Assembly: GCA_029240475.1 (NCBI GenBank)
Contig: JAREAF010000130.1
Coordinates: 1-7,625, forward strand
Direction: 5' to 3'
DNA length: 7,625 bases
DNA from: Rhodospirillales bacterium
GTDB taxonomy: Bacteria > Pseudomonadota > Alphaproteobacteria > JAREAF01
The notes below the pieces were generated by a model. That model was not told the DNA's origin. It did no database searches and saw only the letters and a list, made by a program, of their open reading frames with translations. A program made the position numbers and the translations under genes. Shown here piece by piece: positions 1-6,120 of the stretch (positions within the stretch are counted from its first letter, which is position 1; each line of letters opens with the position of its first letter).

Positions 1-13
1 AAGGCGGCCGGGC

Positions 14-43
14 TTGCTGTTTCGCTCACAGTTCTTAGATAAT
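14..43 (+). promoter_or_regulatory. Candidate sigma-70-type promoter for the NYN gene run
   Basis: A -35-like TTGCTG (14-19) lies 18 bases before GATAAT (38-43); the overlapping TAGATA (36-41) would give a 16-base spacer. Both hexamers are close to the housekeeping consensus and sit in an AT-rich patch of an otherwise GC-rich leader. Transcription would start near position 50, giving a leader of about 80 nucleotides. No coding region with family features is visible in 1-129. Sequence match only; alphaproteobacterial promoters are loosely conserved. Confidence 0.35.
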
Positions 44-79
44 GAAGCGTCGGGGTCAGCCGCGCAGGGCCGCATTACC

Positions 80-101
80 GGCCTGCCGAGGCTCCGTTTT
101 T
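80..101 (+). other. Weak hairpin followed by a T-run in the NYN leader
   Basis: GGCCT (80-84) and AGGCT (89-93) can pair through four Watson-Crick pairs and one G-U pair around a GCCG loop. Three bases later comes a run of five T (97-101). This has the outline of an intrinsic terminator, either for an upstream gene or as an attenuator within the leader, but the stem is short. It could easily be chance in GC-rich DNA. Confidence 0.15.
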
Positions 102-129
102 CCTTAACGCAATTGGGTCTTGTGAGGCC

Positions 130-750
130 ATGCCGTTTTATCCTCAGGAACGTCTCGCCCTCTTCATCGACGGCGCGAACCTGTACGCGGCCGCGCGCGC
201 GCTCGGTTTCGACATCGACTACAAGCGGCTTCTCGATCTTTTCGCGACCAAGGGCCGCCTGGTGCGCGCCTTCTACTACACCGCCCTGGTCGAAGATCAG
301 GAATATTCTCCCATCCGGCCGCTGGTCGATTGGCTCGACTACAACGGCTACACGATGGTGACCAAGCCGACCAAGGAGTTCACCGACGCTTCCGGCCGCC
401 GCAAGATCAAGGGCGATATGGATATCGAGCTGGCCATCGACCTGATGGAGATGGCCGAGCATCTGGACCATGCGATCCTGTTCTCCGGCGACGGCGACTT
501 CCGCCGCCTCGTCGAGGCGGTGCAGCGCAAGGGCGTGCGGGTGACGGTGGTCTCGACCATCCGCACACAGCCGCCGATGGTGGCCGACGAGCTGAGGCGC
601 CAGGCCGACCACTTCGTCGAGCTGCAGGATCTTTCGCCCTCGATCGCGCGCCAGCGCGAGGGCGGGATGCGCGAGGCGGGCGGCCGCAGCGAGCCGCGCG
701 AGCGTCCGGCTCCGGGCGAGAACAGCAACTCCGACCTCGCCACAGCCTGA
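130..750 (+). CDS. NYN domain protein (LabA/DUF88 family), putative ribonuclease
   Basis: A 206-residue cytoplasmic protein with a PIN-like NYN fold. The family is predicted to be metal-dependent RNases. Conserved acidic residues are visible: D14 in FIDGANLY (12-19), D96 and D98 in KGDMDIELAIDL (94-105), and D121/D123 in FSGDGDF (118-124), followed by a segment like those of LabA proteins (GVRVTVVS, 135-142). The domain covers about residues 8-168. The tail, about 170-206, is rich in Arg, Glu, Gly and Pro and is probably disordered. The ATG at 130 is chosen because the domain begins at once; the GAGG before it is only two bases away, so initiation signals are unremarkable. It is followed after 17 bases by the uracil-DNA glycosylase gene on the same strand, suggesting co-transcription. 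The family call is firm; the RNase activity and its target are inferred. Confidence 0.9.
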   Translation: MPFYPQERLALFIDGANLYAAARALGFDIDYKRLLDLFATKGRLVRAFYYTALVEDQEYSPIRPLVDWLDYNGYTMVTKPTKEFTDASGRRKIKGDMDIELAIDLMEMAEHLDHAILFSGDGDFRRLVEAVQRKGVRVTVVSTIRTQPPMVADELRRQADHFVELQDLSPSIARQREGGMREAGGRSEPRERPAPGENSNSDLATA

Positions 751-767
751 CCTGAAGGCCGGGAGCG

Positions 768-1448
768 ATGGCCGCGCCCGCCCCAGCTGCGCCCGAGGCG
801 GAGCCGGGACGCGACTGCCCGCTCTGCCCCAGGCTGGCGGCGTTTCGGGAGCAGAGCCGCGCCGCCGCGCCGGACTGGCACAATGCGCCGGTCCCGTCCT
901 TCGGCGGGACCGACGCGCGGCTGCTCGTGGTCGGGCTCGCGCCGGGGCTGAAGGGGGCCAACCGGACCGGCCGCCCCTTCACCGGCGACTATGCCGGCGA
1001 GCTGCTCTACTCCACCCTGCTGAAATTCGGATTCGCGGAGGCGAACTACGCCGCCGATCCCGCCGACGGCCTCGTGCTGACCGGAGCGCGCATCACCAAC
1101 GCCGTGCGCTGCGTGCCGCCGGAGAACCGGCCGACGCCGCTCGAATCCGCGACCTGCCGCCGCTTCCTCGCCGCCGAGATCGCGGCGATGCCGAAGCTGC
1201 GCGCGATCCTCGCGCTGGGCAGCATCGCCCATGCCTCGGTGCTCGCGGCATTGGGCGAGAAGCAGGCGCGGTTCCCCTTCGCCCACGGCACGCTGCACGC
1301 TCCAAGCGGCGGCCTCATCCTGGCCGACAGCTATCACTGCTCGCGCCTGAACACGAACACCGGCCGCCTCACCGAGACGATGTTCCACCAGGTGTTCGCA
1401 GACCTGGCGCAGGCGATCGGCCCCGCCGATCAGGCCATGTCTCGTTGA
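768..1448 (+). CDS. Family 5 (UdgB-type) uracil-DNA glycosylase with 4Fe-4S cluster
   Basis: A 226-residue DNA repair enzyme expected to remove uracil and other deaminated bases as the first step of base excision repair. Four cysteines match the iron-sulfur ligands of family 4/5 enzymes: C17 and C20 (CPLC), C115 (NAVRCVPPEN) and C130 (ATCRRF). Motif A, GLAPGLKGANRTGRPFTGD (56-74), has Ala58 where families 1 and 4 carry Asp or Asn; this Ala is a hallmark of family 5. Motif B is SYHCSRLNTNTGRLT (188-202), with His190 and the NTNTG signature. Cys191 stands where HPS is the usual textbook form. The first 14 residues are Ala/Pro-rich and variable, so the true start could be slightly later, although GGGAG lies just before the ATG. 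It follows the NYN gene by 17 bases and precedes the DUF4240 gene by 22. Family assignment is strong; substrate range is not shown by the sequence. Confidence 0.93.
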   Translation: MAAPAPAAPEAEPGRDCPLCPRLAAFREQSRAAAPDWHNAPVPSFGGTDARLLVVGLAPGLKGANRTGRPFTGDYAGELLYSTLLKFGFAEANYAADPADGLVLTGARITNAVRCVPPENRPTPLESATCRRFLAAEIAAMPKLRAILALGSIAHASVLAALGEKQARFPFAHGTLHAPSGGLILADSYHCSRLNTNTGRLTETMFHQVFADLAQAIGPADQAMSR

Positions 1449-1458
1449 GGGGCTAACC

Positions 1459-1463
1459 GAGGA
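1459..1463 (+). promoter_or_regulatory. Ribosome binding site of the DUF4240 gene
   Basis: GAGGA lies seven bases before the ATG at 1471, an ideal Shine-Dalgarno position and among the best spaced in the window. It supports the 1471 start and shows that the gene can be translated from a transcript running through the preceding genes. Confidence 0.6.
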
Positions 1464-1470
1464 CGGGCGT

Positions 1471-2541
1471 ATGGAATACGAAAACGGTCGGATCAAAGGC
1501 TTTGAGCTTAAATTCAAGAGCTTGAATAAGGATATCGAAAGGTATCAGTTCGCGCTCCTGGACCTGCTCGAGGCGGGAAAAATCGAGTTGGTCCCCCCAG
1601 CAAAATCCCTCATCGCCAGCCACTATTATGATGAGGGATATGCATGGATTGTAGATTCCTATTTTGAAAGAGGATTATTGGACCAGCTTGAGCGCTATTT
1701 CACGCCCGAGGGAGAGGTGCACTTCCCCCCCGGCGAGACAACGCGAAAATACCTGGACCGAATGCTTGAGATGGGCGAGAGCGCGCGCGTACGCCGCATA
1801 TGGCGCGCTTATATCATGCTCATGAAGACGGAGTATTGGTTTTACGTCAGACAGGGGCAGAAATACGAGGAACTCGTCGCGCAAATCCCCGGATTGAAAA
1901 GGAGGCTGCTCAGTGTGATGACCGATTACCGCGCATTGCTGGTGAAGACGGGGGCCACGGCCGCGAAATTGGCGCGCCTCGATGCGGATATCGCCGCGAT
2001 CGAGGCGGAGAAGCGTCCGAAGCCGAAGGGCAAAACAGACAATCGCCAGATGACCGAGGATGTGTTCTGGGAGCTCATCGATCATGGCCTTGGCGAGCAA
2101 TCTCTCGGCGAACGGCTCGACACGCTCCCCGAACGGTTGGCCCTGTTCAAGCCGGCGGAGATCCGTAGATTCGATCAGATCCTTCGCCACATGGATAATG
2201 CCGCATATCGCAACGATATCTGGGCGCTGGCTTACCTGCTTCGCGGGGGATGCTCAGATGACAGTTTCGAGGAGTTCCGGGGCTGGTTGATCTTGCAGGG
2301 ACGCGAAGTCTTCGAGGCGACACTTGCGAATCCAGACGATTTCGATGTGGCGCTTTATCATGGCGAGAGCGGCGGAATGGACGCGCTCCGCGACGCCGCG
2401 CCATCGGCCTTTGATTTGCGTGAGGGCAAACCCATGAAGCCGGTCAAGGCGCCTTTGCTCGAATTGAAAGGTCCCTACATCGATGAAGAGGATTTCGCCA
2501 GCTATCTGCCAAGAGTTGCCGCCGCAATGAGGGCGGCTTAG
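1471..2541 (+). CDS. Two-domain protein of unknown function with C-terminal DUF4240
   Basis: A 356-residue protein with no signal peptide or membrane segment. Residues 1-180 form a helix-rich region with many aromatic and charged residues that I do not recognise. A basic linker (about 181-193, KRPKPKGKTDNRQ) leads into a DUF4240-like domain, about 194-320. Typical features are MTEDVFWELID (194-204), DIWALAYLLRGGCSDDSFE (249-267) and FRGWLILQGREVFEA (269-283). The acidic end DEEDFASYLP (338-347) also fits DUF4240 proteins. No function is established for DUF4240 that I can state, and I infer none. Base use differs from the neighbours: 1621-1680 has only 20 G/C in 60, and codons such as TTA, AGA, ATA and GTA appear. 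Later parts return to 58-68%. It lies 22 bases after the glycosylase gene and converges on smpB with a 17-base gap. Probably a horizontally acquired insertion; no mobility gene or terminal repeat is visible. Confidence 0.85.
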   Translation: MEYENGRIKGFELKFKSLNKDIERYQFALLDLLEAGKIELVPPAKSLIASHYYDEGYAWIVDSYFERGLLDQLERYFTPEGEVHFPPGETTRKYLDRMLEMGESARVRRIWRAYIMLMKTEYWFYVRQGQKYEELVAQIPGLKRRLLSVMTDYRALLVKTGATAAKLARLDADIAAIEAEKRPKPKGKTDNRQMTEDVFWELIDHGLGEQSLGERLDTLPERLALFKPAEIRRFDQILRHMDNAAYRNDIWALAYLLRGGCSDDSFEEFRGWLILQGREVFEATLANPDDFDVALYHGESGGMDALRDAAPSAFDLREGKPMKPVKAPLLELKGPYIDEEDFASYLPRVAAAMRAA

Positions 2542-2558
2542 GGATCAGGGAGACTGGC

Positions 2559-3029
2559 TCACCCCCTGTTCCGCATCAGCCGCGCCTTGTCGCGCTTCCA
2601 GTCCTTCTCCTTCTCGGCGGCGCGCTTGTCGACCTTGCGCTTGCCGCGCGCCAGGCCCAGCTCGACCTTCACGATGCCGCGCGGGTTGAAATAGAAGGAG
2701 AGCGGCACGACGGTGACGCCCTCGCGCCGGATCTGGCCCAGGAGCCGGTTCATCTCCCGCTTGTGCACCAGGAGCTTGCGCGCCCGGCGCGGCTGGTGGT
2801 TGAAGCGATTGGCCGCCTCATATTCCGGGATGTAGGCGTTGAAGAGATAGAGCTCGCCGCCCTGCTCGCCGGCGAAGGCCTCGCCGATCGAGGCCTTGCC
2901 GCCGCGCAGCGCCTTCACCTCGGTGCCGACCAGCATGATCCCGGCCTCGACCGTGTCCTCGATGAAATAGTCGTGGCGCGCCTTTCGGTTCTGCGCCGCG
3001 ATCTGCGCGGGCGCAGCGGATCTGGCCAT
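2559..3029 (-). CDS. smpB: SsrA-binding protein SmpB (trans-translation)
   Basis: A 156-residue RNA-binding protein, the normal length for the family. SmpB binds tmRNA and carries it to ribosomes stalled on broken messages, allowing tagging and release. The family signature is clear: NRKARHDYFIEDTVEAGI (14-31), GTEVKALRGGKASIGEAF (35-52), LFNAYIPEY (62-70) and PRRARKLLVHKREMNRL (80-96). The C-terminal tail is basic (GKRKVDKRAAEKEKDWKRD, 129-147), as expected for the segment that enters the empty mRNA channel. The ATG is preceded on the minus strand by AGGGAG with a six-base spacer, supporting this start. It lies 16 bases after the dapA stop, so dapA and smpB are probably one transcript. The tmRNA gene is not in the window. 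No anomalies seen. Confidence 0.98.
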   Translation of the reverse strand: MARSAAPAQIAAQNRKARHDYFIEDTVEAGIMLVGTEVKALRGGKASIGEAFAGEQGGELYLFNAYIPEYEAANRFNHQPRRARKLLVHKREMNRLLGQIRREGVTVVPLSFYFNPRGIVKVELGLARGKRKVDKRAAEKEKDWKRDKARLMRNRG

Positions 3030-3045
3030 TCAAAGCTCCCTTGGA

Positions 3046-3927
3046 TCAGGCCGCGGCGGCGAGCCGGACCTGCCCCAGCGCGCGCTTGACCCGTTCCTTG
3101 CTCGCCTCGGCGATCTCCGATAGCGGCAGCCGGGTCTCGGCCGAGCAGAAGCCGAGCAGGCTCGCGGCGTACTTCACCGGGCCGGGGCTGGTCTCGCAGA
3201 ACAACGCCTGGTGCAGCGGCATCAGCCGCTCGTTGATGGCCATCGCCGCCTGCAAATCCCCGCGCGCCCAGGCCTCGTGCATGTCAGCGCAGAGGCGCGG
3301 CGCGATGTTGGAGGTCACCGAGATGCAGCCATGGCCGCCCTGCGCCAGGAACGGCAGCGCGGTCGCGTCCTCGCCCGAGAGTTGGCAGAATTTCGGCCCG
3401 ATGGCGAGCCGCGTCGCCAGCGGGCGCGCCAGATCCGCCGTCGCGTCCTTCACCCCGACGATGTTCGGCAGCTTGGCCAGGCGCGCCATGGTGTCGACCG
3501 ACATGTCGACGATGCAGCGCCCGGGGATGTTGTAGATGACGATCGGCAGGTCGGCCGCGTCATGCACCGCCTTGAAGTGCTGATAGAGACCCTCCTGCGT
3601 CGGCTTGTTGTAATAGGGCGTGACCACCAGCGCCGCGTCCGCCCCCGCCTTCTTCGCGTGCCGGGTGAGCTGGATCGCCTCGGCGGTGGAATTGGACCCT
3701 GTGCCGGCGATGACCGGCACGCGGCGGCCCGCCGCCTCGATGCAGAGCTCCACCACGCGCATATGCTCCTCGTGGCTGAGCGTCGGGGATTCGCCGGTGG
3801 TCCCGCAGGGGACCAGCGCTTTCGTGCCCTGCTTCACCTGCCAGTCCACGATTTTCTGGAAGGCCGTCTCGTCGACGGCTCCGTTGCGGAACGGCGTGAT
3901 CAAGGCGGTGATCGAGCCCTGGAACAT
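3046..3927 (-). CDS. dapA: 4-hydroxy-tetrahydrodipicolinate synthase
   Basis: A 293-residue cytoplasmic TIM-barrel aldolase that condenses pyruvate with aspartate semialdehyde, the committed step to diaminopimelate and lysine. All key residues are present: the Thr pair T43-T44 in CGTTGES, Y106 in TPYYNKPT, Y132 in IYNIPGR, R137 of the same motif for substrate carboxylate binding, and Schiff-base Lys160 in GVKDAT. Length matches the family (about 292). The start at 3927 gives the typical MFxGSITALITPF N-terminus and has an AGAGGGGG Shine-Dalgarno (3937-3944 on the minus strand) nine bases upstream. DapA rather than another member of the superfamily is supported by the intact CGTTGES and IYNIPGR motifs and by linkage to smpB, a common alphaproteobacterial pairing. 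It is divergent from the lytic transglycosylase gene. The allosteric lysine site cannot be judged from motifs alone. Confidence 0.96.
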   Translation of the reverse strand: MFQGSITALITPFRNGAVDETAFQKIVDWQVKQGTKALVPCGTTGESPTLSHEEHMRVVELCIEAAGRRVPVIAGTGSNSTAEAIQLTRHAKKAGADAALVVTPYYNKPTQEGLYQHFKAVHDAADLPIVIYNIPGRCIVDMSVDTMARLAKLPNIVGVKDATADLARPLATRLAIGPKFCQLSGEDATALPFLAQGGHGCISVTSNIAPRLCADMHEAWARGDLQAAMAINERLMPLHQALFCETSPGPVKYAASLLGFCSAETRLPLSEIAEASKERVKRALGQVRLAAAA

Positions 3928-3949
3928 GGCGGTCGGCCCCCTCTGGAGC

Positions 3950-3967
3950 GCCGGGAGGATTCCCGGC
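3950..3967 (-). promoter_or_regulatory. Perfect 7-bp inverted repeat in the dapA leader
   Basis: GCCGGGA (3950-3956) and TCCCGGC (3961-3967) are perfectly complementary around the four-base GGAT. On the minus strand the repeat ends 22 bases before the dapA ATG and five bases before its Shine-Dalgarno. It could form an RNA hairpin near the 5' end of the dapA message or serve as a protein operator. There is no T-run, so it is not an intrinsic terminator. Function is inferred from position only. Confidence 0.35.
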
Positions 3968-3980
3968 CTGTCGGCGCGGG

Positions 3981-3986
3981 ATATTA
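3981..3986 (-). promoter_or_regulatory. dapA: Candidate -10 element for dapA-smpB
   Basis: On the minus strand this reads TAATAT, the most -10-like hexamer between dapA and slt for that direction. No good -35 accompanies it: at a 17-base spacer the hexamer is TGGAGC, and the better TTGTGG (4007-4012) is 20 bases away. A start near 3974 would give a leader of about 47 nucleotides that contains the 3950-3967 hairpin. Confidence 0.25.
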
Positions 3987-4013
3987 CGGCACCTCACGCC
4001 CGGGCTCCACAAT

Positions 4014-4042
4014 TTGACGCTTTGGCAAGGATGGCGTGATCT
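4014..4042 (+). promoter_or_regulatory. Candidate upstream promoter for slt
   Basis: TTGACG (4014-4019) is a strong -35 match, with TGATCT (4037-4042) 17 bases later as a poor -10. It lies almost adjacent to the candidate dapA promoter elements on the other strand. If real, it would give a leader of roughly 90 nucleotides for the transglycosylase gene. Confidence 0.22.
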
Positions 4043-4065
4043 TAATCCGTAACGCGACGTCCGTC

Positions 4066-4094
4066 TGGTTTCGCGCGGTCCGCTTTTTTAGAAT
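4066..4094 (+). promoter_or_regulatory. Candidate proximal promoter for slt
   Basis: TAGAAT (4089-4094) matches five of six bases of the -10 consensus and lies within an AT-rich run (4084-4094). At a 17-base spacer the -35 position reads TGGTTT, which is weak, so an activator or another sigma factor may be needed. Transcription would begin about 35 bases before the slt ATG. Confidence 0.28.
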
Positions 4095-4129
4095 GCGCGC
4101 GCCTTTCGACCGACGGCTCCCCACTTCAT

Positions 4130-4134
4130 CAGGA
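4130..4134 (+). promoter_or_regulatory. Ribosome binding site with odd spacing, decides the slt start
   Basis: CAGGA is the only Shine-Dalgarno-like sequence before slt, yet it ends one base from the ATG at 4136, too close for normal use. A TTG at 4142, third codon of the same frame, would sit seven bases after it. No earlier start is possible before the in-frame stop at 4043. Either start leaves an intact signal peptide. Confidence 0.35.
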
Positions 4135-4135
4135 C

Positions 4136-6103
4136 ATGTCCTTGCCCAGAGCGACGCTTCGTTTCATCGGCTTTCTCGTGCTGCTGACGCTGGGCGCCTC
4201 GGCGCCGGCCTCGGCCGCCCAGCCGCTTTCCGCCGCCGATGCGCAGACCTACCGCACGGCCTTCGACCTCGCGCGCAAGGGCAAATGGACCGATGCGCGC
4301 AAGATGGCGGCCTCCGCCAAGGACCCGCTCCTGGAGGAGGTGATCGTCTGGCTCGATTTCCAGGAGCCGGGGCGCGGCGGCACCTTCACCGAGCTGCACC
4401 GGTTCCTCGAGAAGCATCCGGACTGGCCGCAGCGCTCGGCCCTGAGGCGCGAGGCGGAGCGGCAGATGCCCGAGTCGCTCCCGGCCCGCGTCGTCATCGA
4501 CTGGTTCAAGGACGAGCCGCCGCTGACCGGCGCGGGCGCGCTGAAGCTCGCCAAGGCGCTCATGCAGGCCGGCCGCCATGCCGAAGCGGCCGACCTGGCG
4601 CGGCGGGCCTGGGTCGAGCTGCCCTTCTCCGCTCAGGACGAGCGCGCCTTCGCCGCCGCCTTCGGGCCCCACCTGCACCCGGCCGAGCACGTCCAGCGCC
4701 TCGATCGCCTGCTCTGGCTGGGGGACGATGCCGGCGCGCGGCGGATGTTCTCCCGTCTCGATGCCGGCACGCGGGCGTTGGCCGAAGCGCGGTTGGCCTT
4801 GCAGAACATGCGCGGCAATGTCGACGCGCTGGTGAAGAAGGTGCCGTCCGTGCTCCAGGCCGATCCGGGCCTGATCTACGAGCGCGCGCGCTGGCGCCGG
4901 CGCAAGGAGCAGTATGTCGGCGCCGCCCAGCTCCTTGACCGGGGCCCCCTGAACACGCCCTTCGCCGAGCGGCTATGGGCCGAGCGCGACGATGCCGCCC
5001 GACGGGCCCTCGATCGCGGCGATGCGCAGCTGGCCTACCGGATCGCCAAGAACCACGGCGTGCCGTCCGGCGCCGCCTTCGCCGACGGAGAGTTCCTGGC
5101 CGGCTTCGTCGCATTGCGCTTCCTGCACCAGCCCAAGACCGCGCTGGGGCATTTCGAGCTGCTCTATGCCGGGGTGTCCTCCCCTATCAGCGCCGCGCGG
5201 GGCGCCTACTGGGCCGGCCGGGCCGCCGAGGCCATGAAGGACCAGGCCAAGTCACAGCAATGGTACGGCTTCGCGGCGCGGCACAGCTCGACCTATTACG
5301 GCCAGCTCGCGGCCCAGCGGCTCGGCTGGAGCGAAGCGCCCGATATGACCGACGCGCCCGCCATCCTTCCGGAGGAGAAGGCGACGTTCGAGGCGCGCGA
5401 GATGGTGCGCATCGTGCGCGCCCTGGAGCAGGCTGGCGGCCGGGACTGGACCCGCCCCTTCTTCCTGCGGCTGATCGGCGATGGGGCCAGCGGGGAGGAC
5501 CATCTGCTCGCCGCCGATCTGGCGCTGGAGCTGGGCCGCCACGACCTCGCCCTGACCGCCGCCAAGAGCGGCCGCGGCCGGATCGAGATGGCGCAGCACC
5601 TCTTTCCGACGCGCCCGCTGCCGTCCGCCCTCGGCACGGAGGAGGCGCTGCTGCTCTCGGTCATGCGGCAGGAGAGCGCCTTCGACCCCGCCGCCATCAG
5701 CTCGGCGGGCGCGCGTGGCCTCATGCAGCTGATGCCCGCGACGGCCAAGTCGGTCGCCAGGCAGAATGGGATGGCCTACCAGCCTGACCGTCTGACGCGG
5801 GACCCGGACTACAATGTCCGCCTCGGCAGCGCCTATCTGTCCTCGCTGTTGCGGGGCTATGGCGGGTCCTACGTTTTGGCGCTCGCCGCCTACAATGCGG
5901 GACCCGGCCGCGTCCGGCAGTGGATCGCCGAGCATGGCGACCCCCGCAACCCGAAGGTGGACGCGGTCGATTGGGTGGAGCGGATCTCCTTCTCGGAGAC
6001 CCGGAACTACGTCCAGCGCATCATGGAGACGCTGGCGATCTATCGCCACCGGCTCGGGGCGGGTAGGCTGGCGCTGACCTTGGACCAGGACCTGAAGCGC
6101 TGA
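4136..6103 (+). CDS. Soluble-type lytic murein transglycosylase, exported (family 1A-like)
   Basis: A 655-residue periplasmic enzyme that cleaves the MurNAc-GlcNAc bond of peptidoglycan and forms 1,6-anhydro-muropeptides. An N-terminal signal peptide is evident: R5/R9, a hydrophobic core (10-20), and a signal peptidase I site after ASA at 25-27. There is no lipobox cysteine, so the protein should be soluble. Residues of about 28-480 form an alpha-helical superhelix typical of Slt70, including the GAYWAGRAAEAM segment. The catalytic SLT domain covers about 495-640. Catalytic Glu513 lies in RQESAFDP (511-518), followed by SSAGARGLMQLMPATA (522-537), AAYNAGPGRV with Tyr586, and TRNYVQR (622-628). 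Length is close to E. coli Slt70. The start is ATG 4136 or TTG 4142. It is divergent from dapA across 208 bases and is followed after 17 bases by a dehalogenase gene. Enzyme class is firm; its physiological role (wall turnover, division or making room for secretion machines) is not shown. Confidence 0.95.
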   Translation: MSLPRATLRFIGFLVLLTLGASAPASAAQPLSAADAQTYRTAFDLARKGKWTDARKMAASAKDPLLEEVIVWLDFQEPGRGGTFTELHRFLEKHPDWPQRSALRREAERQMPESLPARVVIDWFKDEPPLTGAGALKLAKALMQAGRHAEAADLARRAWVELPFSAQDERAFAAAFGPHLHPAEHVQRLDRLLWLGDDAGARRMFSRLDAGTRALAEARLALQNMRGNVDALVKKVPSVLQADPGLIYERARWRRRKEQYVGAAQLLDRGPLNTPFAERLWAERDDAARRALDRGDAQLAYRIAKNHGVPSGAAFADGEFLAGFVALRFLHQPKTALGHFELLYAGVSSPISAARGAYWAGRAAEAMKDQAKSQQWYGFAARHSSTYYGQLAAQRLGWSEAPDMTDAPAILPEEKATFEAREMVRIVRALEQAGGRDWTRPFFLRLIGDGASGEDHLLAADLALELGRHDLALTAAKSGRGRIEMAQHLFPTRPLPSALGTEEALLLSVMRQESAFDPAAISSAGARGLMQLMPATAKSVARQNGMAYQPDRLTRDPDYNVRLGSAYLSSLLRGYGGSYVLALAAYNAGPGRVRQWIAEHGDPRNPKVDAVDWVERISFSETRNYVQRIMETLAIYRHRLGAGRLALTLDQDLKR

Positions 6104-6120
6104 CGCGCCGGAGTTGAGGA

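Noticed and set aside
14..361. A 115-residue plus-strand frame beginning before the NYN gene
   Set aside because: Most of it overlaps the NYN gene in another frame and its composition is low-complexity Ser/Arg/Thr. The non-overlapping part shows no motif.
348..1517. A 389-residue open frame on the minus strand across the NYN and glycosylase genes
   Set aside because: It is a GC-rich shadow of two well-supported plus-strand genes, has no recognisable domain, and its Arg/Gly-rich composition is typical of antisense frames in such DNA. The same applies to the long opposite-strand frames over slt, dapA and the dehalogenase.
1446..2551. Similar sequences at both edges of the DUF4240 gene (TGAGGGGCTAAC near 1446 and TGAGGGCGGCTTAG near 2528), as possible insertion repeats
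   Set aside because: The match needs gaps and mismatches, the right copy lies inside the coding sequence, and short GC-rich words recur throughout the window. It is not a credible target-site duplication.
2542..2558. Terminator between the convergent DUF4240 and smpB genes
   Set aside because: Only 17 bases separate the stops and they contain no stem-loop or T-run. Any termination must lie within the opposing coding regions or depend on Rho.
4578..5787. Alternative plus-strand frames inside slt that could be read as overlapping genes
   Set aside because: The slt frame keeps Slt family features and the full catalytic motif set throughout; the other frames are Arg/Ala/Pro-rich with no domain or ribosome site.
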